From positions 77,092,638 to 77,156,637 of the forward strand of contig NC_054704.1 in NCBI RefSeq assembly GCF_016097555.1: DNA of 64,000 nucleotides, given 5' to 3'. How positions within the stretch are numbered: position 1 is the first letter of the stretch; every line of letters starts with the position of its first letter. A model generated the notes under the pieces. It did not search any database. It was given only the letters and a program-made list of their open reading frames with translations, and was not told where the DNA came from. The stretch comes from Gigantopelta aegis (lineage: Eukaryota; Mollusca; Gastropoda; Neomphalida; Peltospiridae). Shown piece after piece: positions 23,611-34,952 of the stretch. The position numbers were made by a program, and so were the translations under genes.

Positions 23611-26600
23611 ATGGAATATTTTCAATTTACACAAATTATGAACGTTTTCGTATTACTTTATGCTATGTTGTCTTTAATTAGTGCGGAACCAAGTAATGAA
23701 GAGAGCAGACAGGGCGATCAGATGACGTGTGCTCAGTTATTAATGGGACAGTATCCTTTTAGTTTTATTGAACGTTAACGTGACACTTACCTTCATCAGT
23801 TATGTAACGTTGGGGGTGTAGGATAACGCGATACGTTTTGCGGTTAGAGTGTGTTTGTCAATTCTTATATAACGTTTTCAAAACAATTAATATTGACAAA
23901 TGACTTTCTGACAATTCTGTGGATAGTCACTTTTTTGCAATCTTGTTTTGCTTCATACACAATTGAATGAATATACAGGGCTTCTAGATTATAGTAGCCT
24001 CACTCCCATGGCTAGTGATATTCAGTATTGGGCCAGTAAATAACTACTATTGCCATGCCCGACGGCTAGCAGGGCTTCTAGATTATGGTAGCCTCACTTC
24101 CATGGCTAGTGATATTCAGTATTGGGCCAGTAAATAACTACTATTGCCATTCCCGACGGCTAGTGAAAATATTTTGTCAAATGTTACAGTTACGTCTATT
24201 TTGTAAATATGACTATCCTGTCCCCAAAACCCAACCCCCACCACTATCCCCACCCACAAATCTTAGTGTTTTTAAGCTCTACCTCCATCTTTAGGTGACA
24301 TATCCGATTATTACTATTATTTAGTAAAATTGTATTGAAGTAAGGTTTTTTTAATCGTGGCTAGTAAATTTTAAAATCTCTGATCCCATGGCTAGTGGAT
24401 TTTATAAAAATTCTAGAAGCTCTGAATATAACATATCTTACCGTGTAGAAAAACATATTTTTAGTAATCTCATATTGTTTTGCCATTTCCTCAACTCATC
24501 TCAGATATCTTTGCGATGCACCTGAAATTGATCCTGAAACACAGCAAGCAAAGGGATGCAACCCCAAAACAAGAAAAGTTCCAGGTATAAAAGTAATTAG
24601 GTTAAGATCGCATTAAAAAATATTTGTTTGAATACACAATTCATACTGGAGATGCAGTCAAATATACTCTATCAAAAAAGAAACGCATAGGCGAAATATT
24701 CATGGAATTATCTCTTTAATACAAAGTGGCATAATTTTGTTATTTATGTTCGTATCATAGTCAAATTTGACATGAGTATGTGATAATGTTCTTGCTATAG
24801 ACTGACGGCAGTGGAGGCGTTTTTTTCACCAAACAGCGTCGCACGAGGATGCTGAAATCAGTACCAGCAGCAGCAATCACTGTGTGACATCTCCTTAGCA
24901 TAGACTGAATGAGTCTCTGAATCCGGGCACGTAGAATCCTAGCCCATTCTTCCTGCAGTGCATGTGACAGTTGCGGATGCATCTGAGGCTCCAGGTCACG
25001 CTGGCGTACACGTCTGTCCGGTTCGTCCCATATATGTTCAATGGGGTTGAGATCTGGTGATATTGATGGCCATGGCAGCACATTAATGTTCTCATTCTGT
25101 AGGCCGTATGCGGCCTGGCATTTTCCTGCTGAAAGAGTTCTCTCTGTCGATCCAAAATGGGAAGCATGTGATGGCAAAGAATTTCATTGTGGTAGCGTAC
25201 AGCTGTCAGGTTGCCTTGTACGAACACAAGTTCACTTCTGCCGGTGTATGAGATGGCTCCCCACATCATGACACTTCCTCCACTGAATCTGTCAACTTGT
25301 GCGACGCAGTTGTTGGCAAAACGTTCATTGCGGCATCTGTAAACATGTTATCGCCCATCACGTCGCTGTAGAAGGAAACGTGACTCGTCACTGAACCATA
25401 CTCGCCGCCATTCGTGCACCAGCGAACACGTAAATGTCGATGTTGATGTCGCAGGGCAGGGCCAACATACGGTCTCCTAGCCCGTAAACCAGCTTCTTGA
25501 AGTCAGTTCCGAATGGTTTGTCTGGACACCCTTCTCAAACCAGGTATGCGTCCAGCAGTGTTCGTTGCTGTGGCAGTTCGGTGATGCAAGTGCAGAACCA
25601 GGATGTAGTGATCTTTGTTATGCGAGGTCTTCCACTTCTGGGCCGGTCTTCAGCTGATTGAAACTGCTAGTACCTGTCCCAGAGATGTGAAATGGTGCTC
25701 TGATGGACGTTCATGTGGCGTGCGACTGCCGACTGCGATTCACCTAACTGGAGGCTGCCTATTGCAATGTCTCGTTTTGGCAGACTTAGTCGTGTCATCT
25801 TGTAACTCATCTACGTCGAAATGGAAATGAGGCATCATTGCAAGCATTGCAGCTTTAAATACCCATCACTACCCCAATCTTTTCCTTGAGTTTCACGTGC
25901 ATTTGCCAAAATATGACCATTTCACACTGATTTCCTGCATTTGTCGCACAACGTGCGTTAAATTTGTTTTAGGGTGCATTTGGGCATGCTGTCCCATCCC
26001 AGGAACATTAACAAACATGGTCATTCAGCAACATTGTACCAAAAAACGATATTTTGTCAAATCGAACACTTTTCTTCTTTCCCTATCACCTATGCGTTTC
26101 TTTTCTGACAGAGTATATATATATTTTGTGTAAATAAATTTATTAAAAAAAAATTGCACTTTTATTAATCAAATCTATAACTTGCTTTTATTTGAGACTG
26201 CAACCATTGTGGTCACCATCATCTAAGATTTAGGTATTTAATGCTTATGAGTATGTTCTGCATAACTGATACTAAAGTACTGTCGCAAATAGAATAACAA
26301 TTATTTTCGTCGATTATTTCTTTCATTTTAAACTGACCAGTAAATATTTTGTAAATACCCATTCAATGATACTCTACCTAATTTAGCATTTACTTGTTTG
26401 GGCTCTCATTGATGTACAAGGTAGTGTTTACTCTTGAAATTAAACTAAAGATGTCAGTAAACAGGTGATTTTTTACCTTTATTGGAACAGACTATAACAT
26501 ATTTTGATCGATATGTGTCAATTTCATTTACCCTTAAACAAACTTTTAATTCAAGTCAACTGATTATTTTGAATTGCAGCATAAATTATTAATTATGACA

Positions 26601-29600
26601 AAGCATATTTATTGAATATAAATTCAATATAAGTACATTAGAAATTTACACAATCTTGCAACAGTTTAAAGGTGCTATATCATAGTTATATGCGAGCTGT
26701 GATAAACATTCTCCAATAAAAATGTATTTCCTACCAGTAGATAAAATTATTTCCTATAATAATTTATGGGCATATTGTTAAAGGTGTCTTTTTTTAAATG
26801 TTAAATCAATTTTTTTAATTAATTTTTAAAAAAAAAATGATTTGCAATAGCTGTCATTGTGCAACACTGAGATAGCACCTTTAATACCGGTATAATAGAT
26901 CACTCATAATGGTTCTTGACAGTTTTGCTCAAAAGTTACTTATAACTGACTACAAATATTTTATTTTGGAGAGGGATAGGGGTAAACCGTCATCAGAAAC
27001 AGTCCCTCACATATTGTAACAGCAATGAATTGACACATGTTGACCAAAATTTGTTATAGTCTGTTCCAATAAAGTGGACAAATCACCTGTTTACTGACAT
27101 TTTTCTTTTAATTTCAAAAGTAAACACCACCTTGAACATCAATGAGCGCCCAAACAAGTAAATGCTAAATTAGGTAGACTATCATTAAATAGATATTTAC
27201 AAAATATTTACTTGTCAGTTTAATATGTAAGAAATAATAGACTAAAATCATTTTTATTCTATTTCCAACAATACTATAGTTAGTATTGATAAAGTTCTGT
27301 AGAACAGTATATTTTAGTATTTGAAGTACAATTTGTTTTAGATTTTATTAATTCACTTCTACTTGGACGGGATTTAGCTCAGTTGGTTGAGTGCTCGCTT
27401 GAGGTGCTTGTGTCGCAGGATCGAACTAGCTCTATGGATCCATTCAGCTGGTTGTGTTTTTTTCTCATTACAACCAGAGTACCACAACTGGTCAGAGGCT
27501 GTGATATGTGCTTTCCTGTTTGTGGGAAAATGCATATAAAAGATCTCTTGCTGCATTAGGAAAAGATATAGTGTGTTTCCTCTAATGATTACGTGTCAGA
27601 ATTATCAAATGTTTGACATCCAATAGCCGATGATCAATTAATCAGTATGCTCTTGGTGTTGTTAAACAAAAAAACCTTTTCATTTGTACTTTTTTATTGA
27701 CATTACAATTAATGAGTATTGTTTCTTTCAGTTCCTTGTAGACCAGCAGTGAATATAACATGTGATGGGGTCACCTATAATGGATCGTCTGTCGGCTTTT
27801 ATAAAACTACTGCCTGCAAGTGGACGTGAGTATCAGGTCGTGGCTGTTCCTGAATGAATAAATGAACAATACCTCAGCATGAAAAACATATCTGCTGTTG
27901 CAAAATGCTTGTAATTTAAGAAACTAGATGATTGACAAATGTTTTTTTGTAAATTCATCACACAATACTTAATTACTCAATGAATATTAATTTTAAATTT
28001 TAAAATACAATTAGTTACCAAATTGTGTCTCGTGAATATTTTTTTAAACAAGTGAAATGAAACGTTTTGTGGTTGATCAAATGGTTTTCAAATTTCCTGT
28101 CTTTATATATTAAATAATTTCAACAGACTTTGCATTCAAAATTAATCAGTTGCATATTATTTCTTTTCTATAACACTTACTGTGTAAATATAGAATATCA
28201 GGTTTCTACGTTTTGATATGGTTATTTGGCGAGGTTTAGATAACTATCACTGTTATCGAACCGAGCCAAATAACCACGATATCAAAACGTAGTAATCTGA
28301 TATTTTTTTGATCATGCAACCCCTTTCAAGTTATATTTTTGTAATATACTTCAGTCAAAAGCAGTATAGAAACTTAGTTTTATCATGTAGAAACTACTAC
28401 CGGAAGTCTGACAATAGCAGGTGCCCGAAAGCATCTTGGGAATGGCATAGCCAGCCTAAAAGTTATGCATTTCCAAATTTTAAATAAAATATTTTGATTA
28501 TATTTCAAAGTCTGTTGTGTCACATTACAATTTTTGTACCTTTTTCTGTGAAAATAAACCCAAGCTTAATATGTCACATAATGTGTGACCTGAAGAAGAT
28601 CTACATCGCTGGCTGCTAGTGACTGTGATGTCTAATGTAAACATTCTTTGCAGGAAACTACTTGCTTTTTTGTTTTATAATGTTAATTCAAAATGCTGGC
28701 TAGTTCTGATTGGGAGCAAATAATGGAGAATTGAAAAATAAGAGGTAATTTGGCGTTACAGGAAGTGTAAATGTTACATTTATTTATGCAGTTCTACAAT
28801 TATTGCTGTAAATGGATGTTTGAAAAATGAGAAAACCACGTACGTGAAAATTGAGCAAACATCTGTCATGCACACAACTCATTCCCTAGTGACATGATAA
28901 CACTTCGAATTATCAGGTAGGGGTTATCAGATCAATAGGAAGCATGGTTGCATGATGTCTTTTACTTTTTTCTTTCAGAAATGGTCATTCCTTTGAAGTT
29001 TCACTTCTGTTATCAATATTTCTTGGAATGTTTGGAATAGACCGTTTTTATTTGGGCTACCCTGCAATAGGTTGGTATATCATTTATAAAACATTTTTTT
29101 CTAATATCATTCTAACATTAAACATAAATGATACAAACTTGATTTTATATAATAGTGAAATATTTGCATCAGTAGGGTCACCCTGCAGAAAAACAACTCT
29201 ATGGTTAACTAAACTACAACTATGTGTTTATTTAATTTAAAATAAATTTGTGTGGTTAGATGCCATCCTGTCTGGGAAAAGTGCATTTAAAAGATCTCTT
29301 GCTGCTAATGAAAACATTTAGCGGGTTTCCTCAGAGGATTACAAGTGAAAATTACCAAATGTTTGACATCCAACAGCCAATGAATAATTAATCGATGTGC
29401 TCTAGTGGTGTCATTAAACAAAAACTAACTAACTTTAAAAAACTGCAGTTTGTTCCATTTGATATATAATTTTATGTATTATTATTTCTTGTATATCAAC
29501 AGGACTGGTCAAATTTGCCACAATGGGGTTTATGTTTTTGGGACAGCTAGTTGATATTTTGCTGATAGCTACACAGGTAAGAAGAAGTAACAATTATTTT

Positions 29601-31239
29601 ATGCAGTTTGGTTTCAAAGTAAAGGATGTTTGCTGCACTTAATTGAAAAACCAACAGCAGTATGCCTACAGCACATTATGGTGATAGTCATCACTGATTA
29701 AAATTGGCTGAATAAGCCTCCGATTTATTGGTAGTCTTTACTGTGCTACTATGTCTAACATTTCATTTCAACTTATTTTCGTGCTTATATCAAATTACGG
29801 TTCAAGCATGCTGTCCTGGGCACACACCTCAGCTATCTGGGCTGTCTAACCAGGACAGTGGGTTAGTAGTTAGTTGGTTAGTGGTTAATGAGAGAGAAGA
29901 GGGTGTAGTGGCCTTACACGTACCCACTGAGCCCTTGAGAAATTGCTCTGGGTTGGTGCCGGTACCAGGTTGCAAACCCTGTACCTACCAGCCTGTAGTT
30001 CGATGGCTTGACCACTGTGCCACCGAGGCAGGTTATCTGACCTTAAGCATGATGTTTGAAGTAAAGTCGACTTTGTGAGATTAAGTCATTAGTTGGTTAG
30101 AAACCTTTGTTTTGTTATTAAGTGTAGCTTAATGTATTTGTTAAATTTATTTATGATATTGACACCCATGATGCAGTTATTAATGGTAAGATGTGGATGT
30201 TTCTTTCTGGATCCACTGTATGATAAGCATCACACAGCTTTTATTTTGTTTAAACTGTTTTGATGTACTGCTATACACCATTCTTATGAAACTCAAGGCT
30301 TTAGTGAAGTGGGTCTTTTTATCTCCATAGAGGACAAGCATTGATCTGTCCCACACAAAACTTACTGTGTCAGGAAATGTTTTACTTGAATATTTGAAAC
30401 TTATTTTCAATCAAACGTATACTGAGAATATGAGAGAATCCATTCATTAATCGGGTTTAATAGTCCCTCACCTGACCAACAAAGAGGAAACTATAGGTCT
30501 CATCTCCATCTGTCTGTGTGTCTGTCCATCCATCTATCTCTCTCACGTATAATTTTCTCGACTTTTCTTTCGCAATGCCTCAAGGTATTGAGCCAAAATT
30601 TTATGTGGATCTTCATCATATAAAGTTACATATTCATTTCAGCTTATTTTTGTGTTGATATCCAATTAAGATTCAAGCACACTGTCCTAGGCACACACAC
30701 ATCAGCTATCCAGGACGGTGGGTTAGTTGTTAATTGTTAGTGGTTAGAGAGCGATGAGGGTGTAGTGGCCTTACACCTACCCATTAAGTCATTAAAAGTA
30801 GCTGGGTGGGAGCCGGTACCAGGCTGCGAACCCTGTACCTACCAGCCTTATGTCTGATAGCTTAACCACGACGCCACCAAGGCTGGTGTTATATATCAAG
30901 TTCAGCTTTCACAGGAAAATACCCATTTTTGACAGAGTAATGGCCCTTGAACTTAGAAGGTTTGAAAATTGGTTGGGCCTGGTAGGAGGTATGTATAGCT
31001 AAAAACTAAGCAGTACTCACAACCTTTTTTTGTTTCTTCTCAAGTGCATCTCCTCCTTGTTGAAACCATTATGTACATAATACATATGTACATTATGTAT
31101 GTACATAAGCATACTTGTTTAATTTCAGGTTGTTAAACCATCTGATGGATCAGACTATGTGATAGATTACTATGGAGCTATCATGTCAAGTGTTGTGATG
31201 GACAATGAAACTTACTTAAAACCACAAGATTACACATAG
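23611..31239 (+). CDS. TM2D1: TM2 domain-containing protein 1, complete, six exons
   Basis: Exons 23611-23750, 24505-24584, 27732-27825, 28979-29070, 29503-29576, 31129-31239; phases 2,1,2,1,0 agree throughout and all introns are GT-AG. Total 591 nt, 196 aa; human TM2D1 is about 207. The order is: signal peptide at about residues 1-25 (MNVFVLLYAMLSLISA), a luminal cysteine-rich part (MTC, YLCDAPEIDPET, GCNP, VPCRP, NITC), then the TM2 module of two membrane helices around the diagnostic GIDRFYLGYPAIG (Asp126-Arg127-Phe128), and the conserved tail PSDGSDYVIDYYGA with an NET sequon. The vertebrate homologue is the beta-amyloid-binding protein; fly TM2D genes are linked to Notch signalling. The exact molecular role is unsettled. 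The start at 23611 is the first ATG that gives a signal peptide. Intron 2 contains a Tc1 transposon and a large fold-back element. Confidence 0.95.
23976..24424. repeat. MITE with cagggcttctaga ends and an internal tandem duplication
   Basis: Left end cagggcttctagattatagt, right end ttctagaagctctg, with aatata on both sides. The first ~95 bp (through gacggctag) are repeated at 24070. The interior repeats the motif ggctagtg several times. A relative without the duplication is at 56526-56834. Confidence 0.7.
24665..26115 (-). mobile_element. Tc1-type DNA transposon, decayed
   Basis: Inverted ends tactctatcaaaaaagaaac and gtttcttttctgacagagta, with TA at 24663-24664 and 26116-26117. Length 1451 bp, normal for Tc1. 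It carries a broken transposase on the minus strand and sits in TM2D1 intron 2. Confidence 0.88.
24764..25798 (-). pseudogene. Tc1-family transposase pseudogene
   Basis: Starts at ATG 25798 with MTRLSLPKRDIAIGSLQLGE and SAVARHMNVHQSTISHLWDRY, the N-terminal helix-turn-helix, then a stop codon and the linker RPRSGRPR. The catalytic part follows in other frames: GAISYTGRSELVFVQGNL, then ENARPHTAY where the usual catalytic Asp of DNARPH is Glu, and SPDLNPIEHIWDE with the third acidic residue. At least two frameshifts (one between 25269 and 25798, one near 25120-25180) and one in-frame stop. Inactive. Confidence 0.85.
26268..27292. repeat. large fold-back element, about 1.0 kb, with ~270-bp arms
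   Basis: The left arm (26268-26533) includes gtaaatattttgtaaatacc, cctaatttagcatttacttg and cagtaaacaggtgatt; the right arm (about 27015-27292) is its diverged reverse complement. The loop holds a smaller palindrome: 26668 aaaggtgctatatcatag pairs with a segment ending at 26882 gatagcaccttta. No coding. In TM2D1 intron 2. Confidence 0.75.
27366..27672 (+). repeat. full-length SINE with type A tail and tRNA-like head
   Basis: The head gacgggatttagctcagttg has a good box A (tagctcagttgg) and a box-B-like gcaggatcgaac. The body contains gcatataaaagatctcttgc and the tail ends gttgttaaacaaaaaaacc. Best-oriented complete copy in the window. Confidence 0.8.
28193..28307. repeat. short fold-back hairpin element
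   Basis: Arms tctacgttttgatatgg + ttatttggc and gccaaataaccacgatatca + aaacgtagtaatctgatatt are complementary with a loop of about 30 bases. In TM2D1 intron 3. Confidence 0.7.
29262..29425 (+). repeat. SINE with type A tail, head missing
   Basis: Begins atgccatcctgtctggg, passes through aaaagatctcttgctgctaa and gtttgacatccaacagccaa, and ends gtgtcattaaacaaaaac. 5'-truncated. In TM2D1 intron 4. Confidence 0.7.
29757..30034 (-). repeat. type C SINE
   Basis: Tail side catttcatttcaacttattt, ggttcaagcatgctgtcctg, then ccaggacagtgggttag; the head complement accaggttgcaaaccctgta and ccaccgaggcaggt closes it. In TM2D1 intron 5. Confidence 0.75.
30445..31010. repeat. interspersed repeat interrupted by a type C SINE
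   Basis: The two halves (30445-30636 with aatgcctcaaggtattgagc, and 30890-31010 with atttttgacagagtaatggc) match, in reverse, a continuous copy at about 58330-58580. The interruption is the SINE at 30637-30888. Confidence 0.65.
30637..30888 (-). repeat. type C SINE inserted in another repeat
   Basis: Tail side attcatttcagcttatttt, attcaagcacactgtcctag; head side accaggctgcgaaccctgta and gacgccaccaaggctggt. In TM2D1 intron 5. Confidence 0.75.
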
Positions 31240-32146
31240 GGCTGTAACTTTTGAAATATTCCAGTTCTCAGTGACATCAAGAAGACATGTGGCCAATAGC
31301 CGATGTTCAAGTCCAGTTGGTCGTCTCTTGTTCCAGTTAACAATCATTAAAAACTGGACAATTTTGATGGGACAAGAATAGCTTTCTGCCCACAGCATAA
31401 ATTATGTCTAAAACTCCACCACAGCCAGGTAACAAAACACCTGTAATACTTGCGAGACGTAAGCCACACTTATTGATTGAAACAAGTAACTCATCACACA
31501 GGTTCCCAAGAATATAATTTGCTTAAATCCATACTCCTATATGTTGTTATTATTGGTTGAATGAAAAAACAACTCTTTTCCACAAACACTCTGTTTTGAT
31601 GCTCGTGAAAATACTTTTAAAAACAGCTCACTTGCATGCCAGTAAAAACATACACATTCTAAGCTACTATGCACATCCAGCATTTACTTATATGCAATGT
31701 GTGCTCTATACAACCCTCAGTTACTGCAGTAAAATGGGAATTACGTACATGTACCATTTGCATGTGGAACTGTTAGTTACATTTCTTTGTCAACTGGCCC
31801 TGTGGTCTTGAACACTGTGCTCACAATATAGGTGGTTGACAGTAGATAATTTGCCTTATGTTCCAAAGGTAAATGAATATTTGGACAAAACTGGAGTAAA
31901 AAGGAACTGATGAAAAGCAGAACCTGTGATAAATGCTCTACATTTTTGTGGAGTCCAGTTTACCAATCACTGCATTATTTCATTTTACAACAAAGCTTGA
32001 TTTTTCATTTTCATTTAAGGGTTGGGTTTTTTCATGCTTAATCAAATTATGGTTCAAGTACATTGTCTAAGGCACACACCTTTTATCTGGGCCATTTGTC
32101 CAGGACAGTGGGCTAATGGTTAGTTGTTAAGACGTTTGGGAGAGGT

Positions 32147-32262
32147 CGGGGACCTAATTCACTGATCTCTTGCAACTTTGTGATCTCGCAATGCTAAAAG
32201 ACTTGCAAAGAGGATGCAAAGTTGTCTAATAGAGCCTAACAGAGCTTTGTTAATTAGACCCC
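32147..32262 (-). repeat. family E repeat, copy 2 (reverse orientation)
   Basis: Reverse complement of the repeat at 1321-1450, sharing gcatcctctttgcaagtctt and gtgaattaggt. Directly abuts a D palindrome. Confidence 0.75.
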
Positions 32263-32372
32263 AGGGTCACGTTCCACAAAGCGATCTTAGCCCTAAGATT
32301 ACCTTAAGCGCACAGCTACCCTATGCACTTAAGTTGATTTTAGGGTTAAGATCGCTTCGTGGAACAGGGCCC
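32263..32372. repeat. palindromic MITE, family D, copy 3
   Basis: From agggtcacgttccacaaagc to gcttcgtggaacagggccc; same fold-back family as 1181-1293. Confidence 0.8.
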
Positions 32373-33469
32373 TGAGCAGTAACCTTACACCTAACAAATA
32401 TTCTGTTAAAACCAGGGCTTGCTGTGGGCGATTAGAAAATTTCGCTAAATTATGTAAAAAAATGCAAAACCTATAGCTATTTTCCAACAAAAAATCAATT
32501 ATCACACAATTTTTTTCCGCCAAATTAAAATAAAATTCACCAACTTTTTAAAATTTACAATTGGTGAATGGCAGAGCTAGTCCTGAAAACTTGCTCCAAG
32601 TAGGAGCCAAACCCTGTACCTACCAGCCGTATAGCCAATGGCTTAACCACTACATCACAGAGGCCGGTATTAAGCACAGTTTAAAACTTGTAGTCAACCC
32701 ATTAGTTTTGTTTCGCAATCACTTCATTATCATTTTTGGTTTTTTCATCAATACATGTACCATCATGGTGGCTGCATATTGAGATTATGTTCATTCGTTT
32801 TCATCATACATTTATTTACTTGCATGTTGTAAATGTGTTGGTGTGAAAATGAGTTGGCCTTTTTTATATCCATTTCATATACTGTATCTTGTGTAATCCA
32901 TACATAACAGTCAGCTCATTTTGTACATCGATGTGGATAAACGCGATTTATTAATGATGTTCAACTTCAGATCAGGGGAGATTATCATGTCATATTTCAT
33001 CAGTGTGCTCCCATCATTAAATCATTATAACACCCAGATATTAAACTGTTCATCTGAATATTAAATGGATGGATGGATGTTTTTATTGTAAAACTTGTGC
33101 AGGATCATTAAACTTTGTGTGATAGTATTGTATATTGTCTGTTGTTGTTAAAACATAGAATGTGGTGGACAAAATGTTCCATCATCAGTACATTTATAGC
33201 CATTCCACCTTATTTGTATGAATGAAAATGGATCAAGATTAAATTAAAATAGTAAAGAAGTTTTTGTGTTTTTTGTAGATTTTCCCAAACCAGCCAAGGG
33301 GCCTTTTACAATTATCAATGAGCAAACCATAAACTCTCTGTGTGTGTGTTAATGCTAGTTTGTGCTTTTAAAAACAATGTGAATAAAAATATTCCTTACA
33401 ATATCAACATTTTGTATAAACACTTTCAAGCACCGAAATAAGAATAATGCCTGGTAACCCACAAAATAC

Positions 33470-33587
33470 GGGCCTGGGCTCAGTTCCATAAAACGATTTT
33501 AGCACTAAGATCACCTAAAGTGCCGCTAACTACTGTATACACTTAAGATGATCTTAGTGCGAAGATTGCTTGGTGGAACAGGGCCCT
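33470..33587. repeat. palindromic MITE, family D, copy 4
   Basis: From gggcctgggctcagttcc to ggtggaacagggccctgg, with the core ttagcactaagatcacct. Stands alone, without family E. Confidence 0.75.
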
Positions 33588-33647
33588 GGTAATCTATAGT
33601 TTACAACATTTCTTTTATTATTATTAATACTGCAAAATCCCTTCAGG

Positions 33648-33975
33648 AAGGAAGGAAATGTTTTATTTAACAATGCACTCAGTACATTTTATTTACGGTT
33701 ATATGGCGTCGGACATATGGTTATGGACTACGCATATATTGAGAGGAAACCCATTGTCGCCACTTCATGAGCTACTCTTTTCGATTAGCAGTAAGGGATC
33801 TTTTTTATATGCACCATCCCACAGACAGGATAGTAAATACAACAGGCTTTGTTACACCAGTTGTGGAGCACTGGCTGGAACGAGAAATAGCCCAATGGCT
33901 CCACCGGCGGGGATCGTTCCTAGACTGACCGTGCATCAAACGAACGCTTTACCACCAGGCTACATCTCGCCCCAA
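33648..33975 (-). repeat. SINE with type B tail and tRNA-Ala-like head
   Basis: Tail side aaggaaggaaatgttttatt, acggttatatggcgtcgg, then attagcagtaagggatct; the head complement (gggatcgttcctagactgac, aacgctttaccaccaggct, acatctcgcccc) closes it. Confidence 0.8.
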
Positions 33976-34249
33976 TCCCTTCAGACACTATTATTAACTC
34001 GTATCACTGTTCTTATTGTAGGCTACCGATACTTGTATGTGTTATATTTGAATGACACATCGAAATGTAAGTGGTGGTGTTTTTGTTTAATAAATATTTT
34101 GTGGAGAATAAAGTACCGTTCTCGACTTAAGTGGTAACATAAATTACCATTTCGACTTATTACAATGCCTGAGATTTTAGGCCTTACAAAAACTATATAT
34201 TGTTGATATACCTGAAAAGCTATAACACATCCATATATATATACTACGA

Positions 34250-34330
34250 GTCAGAATAACCAAATGTCTGACATCCAATAGCCAATGATTAATTAATCAA
34301 TGTGCTCCAGTGGTGTCCTTAAACAAAACA
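34250..34330 (+). repeat. SINE type A 3' fragment
   Basis: About 80 bp: gtctgacatccaatagccaa through tgctccagtggtgtccttaa, acaaaacaaac. Confidence 0.7.
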
Positions 34331-34952
34331 AACTTCTTTTTCTTCTATATACATTCAATTATAACATTCTGGAGAACACTTTAACCAATATAAAGATGAT
34401 TTGATTACCCATGACTACTAGGTCACAGAAAAAAATTAAATGCATAAAAAAAAATGATATGAATTTAAGAATAACAACACAAAATAAACATAAAAGACAT
34501 TTTAATTGCAACAATTTTATGGAGTACATTTCAAAGTAATATGAACAGTAAAATACTTTTGAATTTGTGTTTTCTAAGGGTGAGTAGACATTGAGCATTT
34601 GGTGTGAGTGAGAAGTGTGTAATAGGTTAAAGTCGCTAATTATTTTTGAAAAGACAATAAGAACTTTAATTTTTTTTTTTTTAAAGCAATACTCCCTCTA
34701 CAATAAACTTTCTTTTCTTTCTTTTTTCTGGTCAATATGGATGTGCTTAGGCTCTATAATAAATTATTTGTATTAAAATTGGCACATCACAAGGGCGGAA
34801 AATGTAAGTAGTGGCCTACTTGAAAAAAAGCACTTCAAATATAAGTTTAAAAGGTCATGTTTTCAGCAATGAAAATGATGCAAACAATGAACAGATATAA
34901 TCAAACAATGATACAATGTGAAAAAAAAATTGTTTGAAATGAACAGTTAATG

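Larger units (their letters stand above)
32003..32670 (-). repeat. type C SINE split by an E-D MITE pair and a further MITE
   Basis: The tail part (32003-32140, caaattatggttcaagtaca, ccaggacagtgggctaatgg) and head part (32593-32670, ggagccaaaccctgtaccta ... cacagaggccggt) belong together. Between them lie family E (32147-32262), family D (32263-32372), and a repeat starting cagggcttgctgtggg (32413-32585). Confidence 0.65.
31240..34952. other. convergent intergenic region between TM2D1 and PRKCSH
   Basis: Holds the 3' UTRs of two converging genes and several repeats (type C SINE with nested MITEs at 32003-32670, a D palindrome at 33470, a type B SINE at 33648, a type A fragment at 34250). An AATAAA near 33383 could end TM2D1 transcripts, but nearer sites are possible. 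No further gene seen. Confidence 0.45.

Noticed and set aside
25041-25271. Plus-strand frame within the first Tc1 element
   Set aside because: Shadow of the minus-strand transposase.
27366-27440. tRNA gene
   Set aside because: Box A and B are good, but the sequence continues into the SINE body and tail and does not form a complete cloverleaf with a paired acceptor stem.
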